Counted from the first letter of the stretch, positions 47,401-60,361 are shown. The stretch is 64,000 nucleotides of DNA from Phytoseiulus persimilis (GCA_037576195.1 CM075101.1:50096001-50160000), one strand, 5' to 3'. The notes: generated from the letters alone by a model not told the origin. Translations and numbers: made by a program.

Positions 47401-49062
47401 TTCTCCTACCATTGGTGCAGCAAACTCTTCACGAACTATAAACTTCAGTCCATTCCGGAACCCACTAGGTCCGAGTTCATGGTGTGAATTTTGGCTTTCG
47501 TTGATATCAGAATAGAGATTCGAGTGAAATCGGATGCAGGCGCTTCCCGTGAATACGCAGACTTTTGAAGCGAAGTCAATCAGCCAAGCTCCGACAAGGT
47601 ACTTCCCCTAATCGAGGTCGTTCACGCAGAAATAGATCTGTTACCTTGGAACCTTTCGAGCCAGCAGCCTTCGAAGAGGAGCCAGGACACTAAGGAATGG
47701 CTCCCAATCGGCGTCGGATCCTGGAGAACGAGTCCACAATAGCTTCCAATAGCCCTGGAATGAACGATCGAATCGACGATGATCAACACCATACCCTTCC
47801 CCGATTACTGCTTTCGCAATGCCATCGGGGAAATCTCTCAAGCATCCCAGAATCGGTTGACGTCCGACTTGACACTCACCAAACTGGAGAATCCGGTTCT
47901 GATTGAGCTAAAGTTCAGACAGCGGGAGTTCTGGGCTCAAAATCGCGTTCTTCGAGAGTGAGGGCTGTTTTTGATGTTCTGTGTAATGTAGTTCCCAAAC
48001 CACCCTATGAATAAATATTATCTTACGGACGAAGCGGGTTCAACACATGAGCGCAGCAGATCAATCTGTTTGAACCTCCACGAATAACTAGTCTCCACTC
48101 ATAATCGACCGTAGTGACCCCAACCCAGAAAGTGTACTCATGCGACTGGCAGGATGCATGGAGCCTGCACGAAGTTCATCTCTGAGGAGGAATTCGCTCT
48201 GAATGACGGCACGAACCTTACTCCTTCCTCCATGTTATTCCACTCGATCCGGTCCAGTCACTCGAAATATTTATCCCGGAGTCGACCGAAAGGGACGGGA
48301 TGGAATCTCCGAGTTGGGATGCCGCGTGCATTCGCAAAAGAAGCCGTCTCGAAACCTAATCGAGCTTGCAAAGGTCATAGTATGGTGCTGCGCGCGATGT
48401 GTGCCTCGCCTGAATGTTTCTTCGGAGTGCGTCTTCCTCTATGCACGGCGTCTGTAAATTCCCTCGCTGACCTATGTTGGATGACGACACATGTTCATAG
48501 TTCCTGAATTCCGAGAAGTACTCTGTTTTCGTTCTTTGGCATCAGGCCAAGTCCCCTCTGCGAGAACATATCTGCGTACCTCCAGTGCGAAATTTCAATT
48601 GTTTGTCTCGCCTCTTTCCAGACGTGCATTCTCACGGTGGTGAGTTTCCTTCTGACTTGGACACCCTACGCAGTTCTCTGTCTGTGGAGCGTCTTCCTAG
48701 GTCCCCAGAGCGTGCCGTCAATTCTCGCTCTAGGTCCGAACATCTGCGCTAAAGCTTCTGGTGCCTTGAATCCAATCATTTATACACTCAGCAATCGGTG
48801 AGTTGATCTGGAGATTTCATGAGCTGCCGAACTCTTCTGCGCGAGTGAACTGACCGCAACCTATGCGACCCGCAGGAGAATGCGCGCCAGGATCGCCAAC
48901 AGTTTACGTAAGCTGTCCGGACGCCGGAGACTAGATCACGGCAGCACAGCGACGAGCGACGAAGTTCCTATTCCGCTCCGCGATCACATCCCAAGCCCCC
49001 ACGTGCCAAAAGTAGCTGACTTGAATCCCACACCAGCACTTCCGGAAACTGTGACAGCATAG
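41467..49062 (+). CDS. Group-4 (OPN5/peropsin type) non-visual opsin, 5' exon missing
   Basis: Exons 41467-41629, 41975-42129, 44854-44944, 45082-45322, 48622-48797 and 48876-49062 join with matching phases; the exon before helix 1 was not found. Helix 1 (GILANSAVI), helix 2 (NLTLSDLG), the Cys of helix 3 (GCQIYG), the loop text YEPFGTACTIDW, helix 6 (TWTPY) and helix 7 (CAKASGALNPIIY) are all opsin features. The Lys in CAKAS is the retinal attachment site. Counting from the conserved Cys residues, Glu lies at bovine position 181 and Tyr at 113, so Glu181 is the likely counterion. EPFGT.CTIDW resembles OPN5. Position 134-136 reads Glu-Gln-Tyr instead of Glu-Arg-Tyr. The C-terminal tail (about 55 residues) is Pro/Arg-rich. 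Introns of 2.7 and 3.3 kb are the longest in the window. Confidence 0.9.
42560..42637 (-). other. tRNA-like sequence with B-box, probably a SINE or tRNA relic
   Basis: Read on the minus strand it has a good B-box (GGGTTCGATCCCC) and a 5' GTTGGCC that can pair with GGCCGAC near the 3' end. An A-box-like TGGC lies near the start. The middle folds as one 8-base stem (GTGTGGCA with TGCCACGC) rather than D and anticodon arms, so a functional tRNA is unlikely. It lies in the second mapped opsin intron. Confidence 0.45.
46103..46110 (+). repeat. Left 8-base target-site duplication (TGCGGAGA)
   Basis: Identical to 46377-46384. Confidence 0.88.
46111..46376. mobile_element. hAT-type MITE, 266 bases, inside an opsin intron
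   Basis: It begins CAGTGGCGTAGCC and ends GGCTACGCCACTG-like (CGATACGCTACTG), giving terminal inverted repeats with a few mismatches, and has C-runs just inside both ends. Eight-base copies of TGCGGAGA flank it. No coding capacity. Its right two thirds match 54386-54554. Confidence 0.88.
46377..46384 (+). repeat. Right 8-base target-site duplication (TGCGGAGA)
   Basis: Matches 46103-46110 exactly. Confidence 0.88.
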
Positions 49063-52000
49063 TCGAATTTTCGACAGAGTGGTTTGCCCTCGTGTCGAAG
49101 CAAATGTGACAATCAAAGTTTATTTTTATGTCGAATGGGCGTCAACCTTATACGGTGCGACGATACCTACGCTGGGAGAAAGTCTTCGAGCGTTTCTCGT
49201 AGGTTCCGTTTTTGGAATCAAAATACTCACAACGTAGAAGTTCGTCAGTCACTCAACGATTTTCTCACAGCTTCATGTTCACATTCGAGAAGCTCCGTCT
49301 GAGAGTGTCAATAGTAACCATGTTGAATCAGTCACTACAGAATTTATTCCTCCTTTCGATCTTGCACGGTCACCTCGTAGCCCGATAATGTATGTATCTC
49401 CGGACATCGTGAGATCCAGGATTGTTCGAATTGGGGGATTGGAAGCTGCTATGTGATTTGCCCACTAGCAGTGGAGTCTGTTGCGAGGTGTGTTCGCAAA
49501 TCGTGTCACAAGTCACAACCTTTTGGAGGTTCGGAATCGCACTTTTCTTGGCTCGAGAACTGATGATGTATTTTGGAGGGGAGTTCACAGCCTCCGAGGG
49601 CATGTCTGATATTAGTTTTGCACATCACAGCCAAAATCACGAATAAACCGTCACTGGAGCTCTCAATTCGTTGTTTCCTCATTGAGAGTTCACTCGTTTG
49701 TGTGCCATTGAGCGAGGCCTGCACCAAGTATGGGGTGTTACAGTTCACGTGAAGTTTCGCTTATCAGACAATTTTCATATTTCGAACTCGTCATATATCA
49801 GCAGTTTCAGGTCGGGTCGAATTTCCGCCCATGAATCAACAGTACTCTACGAAAAACTTGGCCCAATCGAAAACCTCTTCAAACGATTGGAGACTTCGTC
49901 GACTGGCGACTTCGCCAATTCTGCGGGACGGAAGGCCCGTTCTGCCAAGCTACTCCAGTGCACATGGGCCACTTTGGATTGGCAGCGTACGTCGCAGAAG
50001 TCGCGGTGCCCTCTCAGGAATAACTCGAGAAGCATCTGACCTAAAACAGGTGCTCTAAGCTCGCTGTGAGCGTTCACCCTCGGACCTCCCGAGAGAACCA
50101 GCACACCGAGTTAGAGTGCGTCGTTTGTCAATCGCACGGATAACTGAGATTCTCAGGGACGATCCTCCGAAAGGTCCGGATCGCGAAATATGTACCCGAA
50201 AATGGTACGGCATAAGCTCTCGGGCTCCAACGAATGGAAGGAGGTCTCTAAAATCGTTTCCAGGAAGTAGGCATTGGGACGGAGAAGAATGGCTGACCTA
50301 GACCGCGCAGGGGTCGCACGGCCGACGACTGAAGCGAAACAAAAACCAGGACTGAGACTCTGAACTGTGAGGGAAGAGAAATAAGGAGCCGCCGAACACA
50401 CGGAAGCCATAGCTGACGGACCAACGGAACCGAGTTCCCGGTGCCGAGCAGGCGGAGATGGGAGGTTTTTCTGGATACACCACACGATCGAGCTAACGGT
50501 CTATGTCCAATCCTCGGTGTGCGAAGGGATTTCCTCCAACTCTTCGGAAGAGAAAAAAAAGCTCTTGAGAAGGACCTTCCACAATTGATTGTAACCTGGT
50601 GGCTTTCTGATTTTTCGCGAGCGTTGCCGCGAACATGCACTAGAAAATCCATATCCTTGGAGTATGAAAGATAGATCGTGGAGTTCCAGTGATCAGAGCG
50701 TAGTGATGTGTATTTCAATGAAAAAGAAGCTCTATTGTTTGCGACGTGAAACGTAGTACCGAGCATTGTGGTTTGTGACTTTGAAATCTCAGGAACTTTG
50801 CGCAAGGCTGCCCCGAGGGGTGACAGAGAATGTCATGGGTGCGACGGATCGACGAACCTTGACTTCCGTTTCAGCGATCGCTCCTCCCGTGTCCCGCTTT
50901 CGGAATCGAGGGGAGGGTTTTGAGACTTTCTAGTTCTGCCTCATTCGCTTCTCCGTGTGGCATAAGTCTTGAATAGAAGAGAGTATGCAGACTTCCTTCA
51001 GCGTCGGATTTTTTTCCCGGATATTTGACCCTAAGAATTTCTTCAGTGTGTTCCAGTCGCCGAATCATCTCATCAAGAACAGCGAATCATAACTGTGGTC
51101 CATTCGATTCAACCTTTTTCATCGCGCACGGCTCAAAACGATTGGATGAGAGCTATCAATTTCCGCATTTCAGGAGTCGTTCGGGGGCTCTCCTTGTGCG
51201 GGATCATAATTCTCCGGAATCCTCCTGCCTTCGAGCACTCCCGATACAAAGATGTCGCCATAGATATCCCTCGAGTATACCAAAGTAATGCATGCAAGTT
51301 GGATAGCTCCGTTCTCCCCCTTTGATAAGCGGCTCATTGGGACGACCCCGCGTTGGCAAAACAGAGGAAACAGGAAACAAATTCGGCCGTTGTCCGTTGA
51401 TATATTCGTCATCCTGAGTGTGACCGAACTTCAGAGCACGTTTCGGAAGCCGTCGAAATCTCGAAGCCAAAAATCTGACACTTGGTCCAAGCTACCACAG
51501 CTTGCTCAAACGTCAACTTCCCTAATGCTTCAAAGCTCCTCTCGAGTGTGGGCCTCTCTTCCCTAAATGGAAACGCTGTTGACTCATGGAGGGATTTGCA
51601 ATATATCGAGAACGGTCGAGAAGCTTGCGTTGCTGTTTCTCCGTATACCGATCCGCTTGGATCAATCGAGCTGTTGCATGAATTATGCAACTAACCAACA
51701 GCGAGCTCTGATGAAAATCTTCTCGTTCATTCGACGATTCCGTACGACATGGCTGACCGGCATGTGAGTTTGCTCGGTTCGGAGCCCTGAGGCTGTCTTG
51801 AACCGGTTCTATAAGATAGCAGAGCAAACATGAGCTCCTCCTCTGAAGGCTGCGGAGCCGGGTGTGTGAAATTCCGTTACAGGATTTTCGATGAGTGTAA
51901 CAGGAAGGGGGTCGGAAGTCGAATCTAAGGAGCTGCGAACTCCATTGTCGTTCTTCAAAATGGCGAGGAGGCCCTCCGTAATGAGAAGCTCTCGACTTCT

Positions 52001-53939
52001 TCTTTCCTTTGTCCGACTCATTTTCTCGACGTGGCTAGAATCTCACGGGGCTGCCGACGTTCGCGCATAAGACTGTTCTCGCTCTTCATGGCCAAGGAAG
52101 GGGAGTATACAGTCCGCATCGATGGACAAGCAGGTGTTTGATCTTTGCGGGATGGTTTTCTCTGTCTCAGACCTCTATCCGGATCCGTTGAATTCAAGAA
52201 AGATATAGGATAAGGCGATATGATGTCGCAGTTGAATCTTTCTAAAACGGAACTTGTGTCAGCAAATTTCATTATCCTAAAAACCATTTTTGCTCATTAG
52301 TCCACACAGCAGTGCGCGTCGTGAAGACTGAATCAGACGACTGTCGTGGACACGACATAACCAGCAGAGTGAGCTTGCCCCCGCGTATGGGGTTTCTATC
52401 ATATTACGAAATGCATATGGACAAGGAATGGTTAATAAATCAATCCATCGACAATCCATTTCTTCGAACCCGTTCAGCAATGATGAATGCGAGTTCGGCA
52501 ACTCTAAGCTTACCTCGTGGAGTATTCTCTTTTATTCTCGAAACGCATTCCGCCACCATATGCAAAGCCTAGAACTCCCCACTCGGAGGAGCGGCGGAGG
52601 AACGGAAAAGCTGGATCCCAAGGACCAGCCTGGAGACCCTGAACCTTTTCGAACGTCCACCCTTCACATTCCTAGCCGAGTAAACAATGCGTCAGGGCGT
52701 AAGCAAACTATATCTTGTTTGCGAAAGCTATCTTTGTCGGACGAGGATCCACGCACCGAGCCGGAGTCAAGGTGCTGTCAACGGAACTTCCGACGTCTTC
52801 CAGGTTTCAGCAAAGTCGACATCACTACCAACGATGGATGGGAGAAAATGGCTTCACAGAAGAAGAGCGCGCTCCAAGATCAGTCTAGTTGCCGATGTGA
52901 TTTCGGCTGCGGAGAAACAACTCATGCCGCACTGTGCAATTGTTAGCGAAACTTAAGTTTCTTGGAACAGTATGAAGCACGGGAACGATACAGGTCGATG
53001 AACCCTGATCACAATAAACTGAACTTGAAGCTCACGTAGCCTCCGTTCGCTTCTGACGAAGGATACGTCGGGAGCGCGTCAAGTGCGCTGCGGCGTCAAC
53101 GGAACCAGGGCGTCACCTGCCGAGCGGATCGACAGGCAGCAAACCCTAAGCAGGTCGGGAGATTTTGTGAGGTTAGGTCTCACGCGAGCGAGCAGATCGA
53201 CGACCAGCGCACTCGAAATCAGGCGGGGGAATTCGGTGAGGTTAGCTTGAGGCCCCTGTTAACCCTGTGGCCCGGTTGACGGCCACTTGGAGGGCGCCCG
53301 GGTACGCCATAGCCGGCAGCTTTGCTTAAAAATCTAACAGAGATTGATGTCGGATACCGAGTGGTTTTGGTTTGAATCGATTCATCCTGAGCAAGCTGGG
53401 ACGCTGGGCAACGAGGCCGAGTAACGGAGGAAACTGAATAGATACATGAGTCGTTCGTATCGCTTCCACTGATAGAGAGCACGGAGAGTATCCATCAAGA
53501 AGTATCCAAGCAGTACATCGACAACGCTGCCTTACGGCCAAGGTTTCCTCTTGGGCTGATCAGTTCACGACAGCCGAAGTATCTTGAAAACTGCTTGTCG
53601 AAGAGCCGCTCCGGGACCTTCACAAGCGCACTTGTTTCATGGGAACAGCTCCAAAAGCAGAAGTGTTTTTCCGCCTCGACCCTCGTCTCTCCTCAACACC
53701 AGAGATGGGCATGATTCGGAATGGACGATCCGTATCCACGTCTGATTCGGATTAGGATTCACGTCCGAATTCGAATCCGGACTCAAAACAAAGTAGCCAG
53801 TAGGGTAACACCCGTTCAAAAGTCACGGTGCAGTAGCGAAAGCGGGAACGCTTCAGAAAATTGAACGAGACAATCCCAACAATCACTTGCAATCGACAGC
53901 AGAAAAACAGAAGAATGACAGAAGAGAAAGCGATAGATG
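49063..53939. other. No gene recognised
   Basis: Many short overlapping frames, none with a domain or splice pattern. A GC-rich patch at 53060-53310 contains two similar segments (near 53150-53180 and 53210-53250, each with GTGAGGTTAG) and may be an old repeat. Confidence 0.4.
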
Positions 53940-54554
53940 CAGTGGCGGAGGGAGCCTTCATGATGCCCGGGGAGGGTTTGATGCCCCCCCCCCCTCTTTT
54001 TTTGGGGCCTGGGAAGATGAGTGCGTTTGATGAGCCCTGATTGTATTTTTTGTATGTCCTCAAACATATAATATGATCATCTGAAATGGAGATCCTCAGA
54101 GAAATTGAGACAACTTGCGCGAGCTGACCCAAATGTTGGCAACTAGAATATTATACGAGCAACTGGATTACCTATTCTTGGAGGGTTATTTGCTTCGCTC
54201 CTGGAGCTGCGAATTTCCTATTGACGCCCCGAAGTAGGACTCGCCCGTGATGGACATCTCGAAAGATAGGTCAGCGAGGTTTGTCAACTTCGTTGGCTCG
54301 ATCTCTGTTCCGAGGCAGAAACAAAATGAACTGAACGTTTCTCGATCAGGAAGAAGGACGAAAATTATTTGGTGGTTCGTCAATAGGGTGAAAAATCAGA
54401 TCCAACGATCGGACCTCGCCCCCACTCTGAGGATTTCGGGAAAATTCTACCTGGAAGAGCTTACAAACCCTAATGTGATACGCATCGAGAGGCATTCCGA
54501 TGCCCCTAGCGACCTGATGCCCGGGGCGGACCGCCCCCGCCTCGCTACGCTACT
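53940..54554. mobile_element. Longer relative of the 46.1-kb MITE, 615 bases
   Basis: It starts CAGTGGCGGAGGG with CCCGGGG and a C-run inside, and ends CGCTACGCTACTG. The right 170 bases align with the right part of the element at 46111-46376 (shared AACGATCGGAC, CTCTGAGGATTTCG and CTAGCGACCTGATG). Flanking 8-base sequences do not match (GATAGATG left, GGTAAATT right), so this copy may be rearranged or built of two insertions. No transposase frame was recognised. Confidence 0.65.
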
Positions 54555-55297
54555 GGGTAAATTGGTGCGCTGAGGAGTGCTCGGAAGTATTAGAAGGGTC
54601 CCTACGCTAGATCTCGATCTTCTCCGGTGGACATATGAGGTTTTTAGTGGAATCACCGCAGTATCCAGGCAAAGGACTCCGGTCCGATCTTGGGTGTCCG
54701 GAGAAATTCTCCTCGGAGTCCATAAAAAAAAAAATATGTACCGACAGTTGGCTTTCCGTGGCGTGAATCGGTCAACGATTGCATCTCGGAGAGCGGCTCA
54801 GAGATTGTTCTTTTCTTTTTTCGACTTTTCTCGAAAAACTGATCTGAAAACTACTGAAGTCGAGCGATCGGATTTGGGAGTGTGAGACTGATGGATGCCA
54901 TCGCCGCTATTTCACGGCGCGGTTCTCCACTCCTTCAGATTGGAGTCATGACTCCGGTCCATGGTCGAGAATGAAGCTCCTGTATCACCTGACGTTAGTA
55001 CCTAGCTTCAGACCAGGAAAGCAGCAATAGATGATCTCATGAAAATCTATACATATATATATATGAAGGAATGGAGCCTTCCAAGTTTGAAAAATTGAGC
55101 TGCGACTTCAAATACGAATGATCGAGAGGCTGTCTGTTTGACACAGAGCAGATCCACCGGAACTCTGTGCAAATCTGTGTGAGCTACATACACACATATG
55201 AATACCAAGCGTTCAACACTGTTTTTTTCCTATCGCCGATGCGATCCAGGTGTATTTCCCCTTCTTGCCAACGAGTGCCACACACCCCTCATTTCGA

Positions 55298-55643
55298 TGT
55301 ATACCCTGGAGCCCGAGAAGTATGAAGCTGAAAAGCATGGGAGCCGAAGAGCATGGGAGCCGAAGAGCATGAAGCCGAAAACCTCGTCTCCCATCAGCTA
55401 AGCGGGCGGGACTGGTTTAGCGGGGAGGAATTGCAGCTTCGTTACGCTCAGCCGACCTACTTCTTCTGCCTCACCATCGTCCCCGCTGTTCCCCATCTAC
55501 GGTCCCCTGTTCGAACCGGGCAAAGGTGTAGCTGCTACAGGAAGCAGTCTGCTGAACGAGAATCTTGAAGTTTCCGAGGTCAACTTGCTAGAACTGAAGA
55601 GGGGCCTGACTTACGACTCTAGTACTATTCGCAGAATACGCAG
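55298..55643 (+). repeat. Left member of a ~350-base inverted pair
   Basis: The sequence from TGTATACCC to ATTCGCAGAAT matches 61201-61556 in reverse orientation along its whole length. It contains tandem GAAGAGCATG(A/G)(A/G)AGCC units near its start. One frame in the opposite copy is open, but this copy is frameshifted. Confidence 0.8.
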
Positions 55644-55786
55644 TTCCGACACCTTGTCCGTCCCCCGCCGGAAGGGAAAACCGGAATCGATCGGCGATTG
55701 CTCCGCTGTCTGGAAGTGAATCGTCGAAGCTACCGACTCCGTGGTCAACAACATAGAATCAACGGCGCAGCCATGGCCGCCGTTTG

Positions 55787-55828
55787 CCCCCCCCCCCCCC
55801 CCCCCCCCCCCCCACCCCCCCCCCCCCC
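55787..55828 (+). repeat. Poly-C tract ending in a transposon-like terminus
   Basis: A C-run of about 40 bases, broken by one A, is followed by TGGGTGCGCCACTG. On the minus strand this is CAGTGGCGCACCCA plus a G-run, resembling the ends of the CAGTGGCG elements in this window. No opposite end was found. The polyproline frames across it are an artefact of the C-run. Confidence 0.55.
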
Positions 55829-56094
55829 TGGGTGCGCCACTGGAAGGAACCTTCGCTTTATATTCACCCAACCCCTTCATAGAGTCCAATGATAAGTCAG
55901 ATCGAGTTTTCAAAACTCACAAGCGGAGCGTTTAGGTTTTCGTTCCTCCTGTGGTTCAGCGTCGATGGTCTTCATTGATCGCGTCTACCATATTATATCG
56001 TACCAGCCGGCCTTGGGCCGACCGGAGTCTGCCGCGCTGTGCGCGGTTGGACGGCGTTCCGTGGCATCGAAGCACTTTTCACTGAGTCAGCATC

Positions 56095-56577
56095 ATGGTC
56101 TTGAAAAGTATGGCTAAATTGGTGATCACCCCCCCAGATTCGGAGAAGTATAGTCAGATTGGTCTCGGAATCGCCCCTCCAGACTTGGAAAGTAAAGCTC
56201 AGATTGGTCTCGGAATCACCCCTCTAAAGCTGGAAAGTAATGGCCAGATTGGTCTCGGAATCACCCCTCCAGAGTTGGAAAGTAGTGCTCAGATTGGTCG
56301 CGGAATCACCCCTCCGGAGTTGGAAAGTAATGCTCAGATTGGTCCCGGAATCACCCCTCCAGGTACCGAAAAGTATGGTCAGATCGGTTCCGGAATCACC
56401 CCTCCAGGTTTTGAAAAGTATGGTCAGATCGGTTCCGGAATCACCCCTCCAGGTTTTGAAGAGTATGGTCAGATCGGTTCCGGAATCACCCCTCCAGACT
56501 CGGAAGAGTATGTTCTGATTGGTCCCGGAATCACCCCCAAATATTCTCGACGGAGTGCGGACAAACTGACTGACTAA
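56095..56577 (+). repeat. 45-base tandem repeat (minisatellite), open as 15-residue repeats
   Basis: About nine full copies of a 45-base unit plus a partial one run from about 56113 to 56550. On the plus strand they encode 15-residue units of the form IGLGITPPELESxAQ, starting from an ATG at 56095 and ending in TGA. The right-hand copies (GFEKYGQIGSGITPP) are almost identical and more recent than the left-hand ones. The minus strand is also open throughout (162 codons), as expected when the period is a multiple of three. Low-complexity coding or a plain minisatellite are both possible; no splice or promoter context was found. Confidence 0.75.
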
Positions 56578-59500
56578 GCCGATTATATATAGTAAGGATA
56601 AGGATATCGCTCGGTTTCGAAAGGCCAGAGCATCATTCGAAAGCTCCACCGAGATTGTATTAACTCGGAAGCTCCAGGGAGGGCGGGCGTTTGCTCGACA
56701 GAGAATCGACATTATAGGGGAAACATATATGTTTCACGGAAGCAGGCACAATAAGCCGAAGTGGGCAAATGCCTGAACTTGCAAGCTCTCATAATAATCA
56801 TGATTACAGAAGACGACCGCATCTTCATAGGATGCTTACGATCGTAATTTTTGAAATAGTCAGATTGCTCATATTTGTGATCATGATCATAGGTGCCATC
56901 ATGCTCCGGAGGTGGGTGGAACGTATTTGGGGGTTGCCTGAGTTGCTAATCATTGTGCTGACGCAAGCTTTCCGCTATCTCATCATTTCTGATCCATAGC
57001 GACAGGTAGATTATGAAGCGCTTCTTACCCGCATTCAATTAAGCGCTAAACTGCAGACCTCCGCGCTAAACCAACCCGAAAAATCGGAAGCGCCCGCGAG
57101 GAAGAACCGCGGTCGACCGCGGATTTCGTCACGGCGGTGACAGTCAAAACTTCGCATCCTCTCGACACTTCCTGACGCCCCGCGCGTCAGTTTCTTCATG
57201 TTCGGTCGCTTCTCCAGCCCCTCCCCCTCCTCCAAGGTTTTCAGTCCGTTCAACTCAGAATTGAGGCCACTTGCCGCTTCCCAATGTCAGAGCCGATGGA
57301 TTTAGTCCAGCATTCGGGCTGGCACAACACAGCTTTTCTTGGTTAAAACGTCGGAGGATAACTCCTCACGGAATGCACGCGTGCTAACGGAAACGAGGAG
57401 GTGATGAATCGACTCCAATGATTCGGTTCCGCGAGAGCATCCCATTGATGCCGGCCAATGCGACATACATAAATCAGTGCCTACATACGGAACGAAATCA
57501 TAGATGAAATCGGTAGAATTTTCAGGAACGATCGGCGAATGCGGGGCTGTTCTCGGTTTAGGCATACTGTGATCAGCGGTTCGATGGCTTTCTTTCTAGA
57601 CCCATAGTCTTTGAATAGGTGGACTTGGGCGGGAATCATCCCCCTTCTCAAAAAAGAAGCTGGCTACGCGCCTGGCGGCATTTGTAGAAGATATTCAGAT
57701 AGTGCAGATGTCGGGGCTCCGAGGAGCTGATCATTTGGGGACAACTATGCAGAAAGGTCTCTGGTATCACCGTTTCAGAATGGCTCCGTAGATTTTCGAT
57801 GATTCCCCGTCCCATGTTCCCCGTTGACGGAATATAGTGAATTGTTTCCCAATTCTCCGTTTGACGGAATCTGATACCTAGGGAGGTTTTAGCCGGTGAC
57901 CAGCTCTTGAGCAATCGGCTGCCCAACTGGTATAAGGTCAGCTGACTCAATTCTTCTGAAGAATGTACCAAGAGATCTTGAAAAACGATATCGAATCTGA
58001 ACGCCTGAAGAATCTCCGAGCTGTGATAAATCAAGACGATGTCGCAACTCTTGAGAATTCGAGTCACTTTCGGCGTAAGTCGCGCTGCGGCTAACCTAAT
58101 TTTCCCGCAGTTTGCAACCGTTGCTGCGAAACTCCGACTCTCGGTTATTCACACAGTCTGATAACATGTATGGTTCTGATTTATGTATCCTGTCAAGCTG
58201 ATTTCATTCTACTGAATATTCCAATCGCTGAAACAAACTGTGAGAGAGGAGGGTTGCCGCGACTGTGCGGTGTCTCCTCCTCCATGAGCAATGGGATTTG
58301 GGGGATCGGAACCGCACAAGCAATCACCTCAGTGGCATATGAGATCCGAACTTGAGCTCTTGTAGCCCTCTCAGCTGTGATCATTCCTGGCTTGGGACAA
58401 CGAATGCCTAGATCCAAGCGCTGTCGAGCTTGGCGTCGACTTCACCGGCATCAGGACCCAGTGCTGTAACAAGAAGTCATCAGCGTTGGAAGAGCGAATG
58501 GGGAGCGTTGTCAGGGTTTGTAAAACTAGCTGATTGGTTGGAACAGTTTGTTCGCGAGGCAAGGAACGAAAATGCGGAGAAATCCGAAGTCCAATATCTG
58601 ATGGAGATTAGAAGATGGGAGAGCTCATGCTTCGGAATTCGGATCGTACTTGGGCGGCGACATCCCTGAATCCTTGAGTTGTCAGTAACGAGGACAATGC
58701 ACTCCTCTGAGGATCCACTCAGTGCTGAAGCAGAATGAGCACAGTGCTGGGGGTGATCCGCTCTACCAAGTCCACATCACTCCTTCGCCAGCGAAGCCTC
58801 GAGTTCGCAATTACGGCTTCTGTTGACGGCATTGTAGAGGGCGCTTGGGGCCGTTTTCGGTCTCCAGCGATCCAATCTCTACAGCTGACTCGATGGTCGC
58901 GTCCGCCCAAATTAACGACGAGGCGACGGTGATTTCGAGCAACCGCTGTGTTAGCCTGTTGAGTTCCCAGTTCGGCTACACCTGGGTGACGATATCGCTC
59001 TGGTTGGCGTAATCTGGTTGGTCCTGGTTGGGCGCCTGGCTTGTTCGCTGCAGATTTCCCTGCCAAATCGACCTGCTTGTCGGCCTCTAATTCCATCTCT
59101 CTCTCCCTCTTTTTCCACCCTGTCTCGGAGCGCCAGCGGTAGGTGCTCAGTTTGTGGATTGAAAACCCCCCATTCGCTATTGCTATCCCATGTTAAGGGT
59201 TAGTTACGGATTTCCATTCAACCCTGACAAGATTGGATTTTAATTTGCCACATTCTCAAACTCTTTGTACCTTCTCGTCTCCCGACGTGCAATAAACGTT
59301 CACCAGCCCGTGCCGGCGGGTGTTTCAGTGTAGATCCGAGAGCTTTCGATAGAATCAAGCGTCTTCCCATCGAGTTCTCCAGATTCCCCCGTGTGATTGG
59401 TCTCTGTGGCATACGACGCTTGGTACGGAAACAAATGTTGTTCGAGTCAGACGACATCTCTACGATTTTCGAATGACACCGGGCCACATGATTCTGAATG

Positions 59501-59974
59501 TGACTCCAAGCGCTGGAGGATGAGGGAATGGGGTGAGAGCACAACATGATTTCTGGTAGCAGGTCATGGAAGAAGTCACTACAAGAGTGCGAGGCGCAAG
59601 GATTAGCGCTGCCTCGCAACCGTCGAGAGTTAGTGACACCTTGTCATGGGCCCAGTTCCCTACGCCCGGTAACCACTCGGGATTTTCAAATGGTAGCGTC
59701 GTCAAATAATTATCGTCTGCGTTACTCGAGGCGGATTTGCCGGTGAAAACTTCTCTCAAGCGAGTGACCGTTATATCTCTGAGCTTCCTAGCCTGTTAGA
59801 TGTACGGATCGCCGGCGGCAGAAACTCGGATGAAGTCGCGCAATTAACCGCGCTCAAGGGCCTCACAATCCCAGATTCGGGACCATGAGGCGACTCCAGG
59901 AGTTCTTTTGATGGATGGAAGGGGCTGGCAGTCTCTCATCGACTCCATACCCAAGGGTTAGGGTCCGACAAGCC
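56578..59974. other. No gene recognised
   Basis: Short frames only. A pair of small hairpins built on CCGTTGACGG / CCGTTTGACGG lies at about 57818-57860. Confidence 0.4.
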
Positions 59975-60090
59975 GAAAATTCGAACCCGAAACGCATGAA
60001 GCCGAAGAATCGAGCCCGAAAAGCATGAAGCCGGAAACCTCCTCTCCCAACGGCGGAGTAATCGGGACTGGTTTGCCGGGATGGGGTTTC
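59975..60090 (+). repeat. Partial third copy of the 55.3/61.2-kb repeat
   Basis: GCATGAAGCCGAAGAATCG-type units followed by CTCCTCTCCCAACGGCGG and GGGACTGGTTT match the start of the inverted pair, in the same orientation as the left copy. The rest of the repeat is missing. Confidence 0.65.
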
Positions 60091-60361
60091 TGTATCGTTT
60101 CGTCGATCTGTACCTTTGTGAGACTCATTCGGAACGACTGGGAGACGTTCTCGGATGAGATGATGACAACGGCTCAGTATGACTCCAGAGCACGGCGGAA
60201 CGATGAAAAAACCTTTTTCCTGAGGGACTGATCGCACTACTGCGAGTGGAGCTGAAAACGCGGATTCCGGTTCAGTCGAGTCCATCTGAACCTTCAACAG
60301 GCAGCAGGTGTACTGTGACTGCGGAAGAGAATGTTTTCATGCCGGTTCCCCTTTTGGCGTA

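Noticed and set aside
55741..55935. Polyproline-rich frames
   Set aside because: They come entirely from the long C-run and a homopolymer-rich transposon end.
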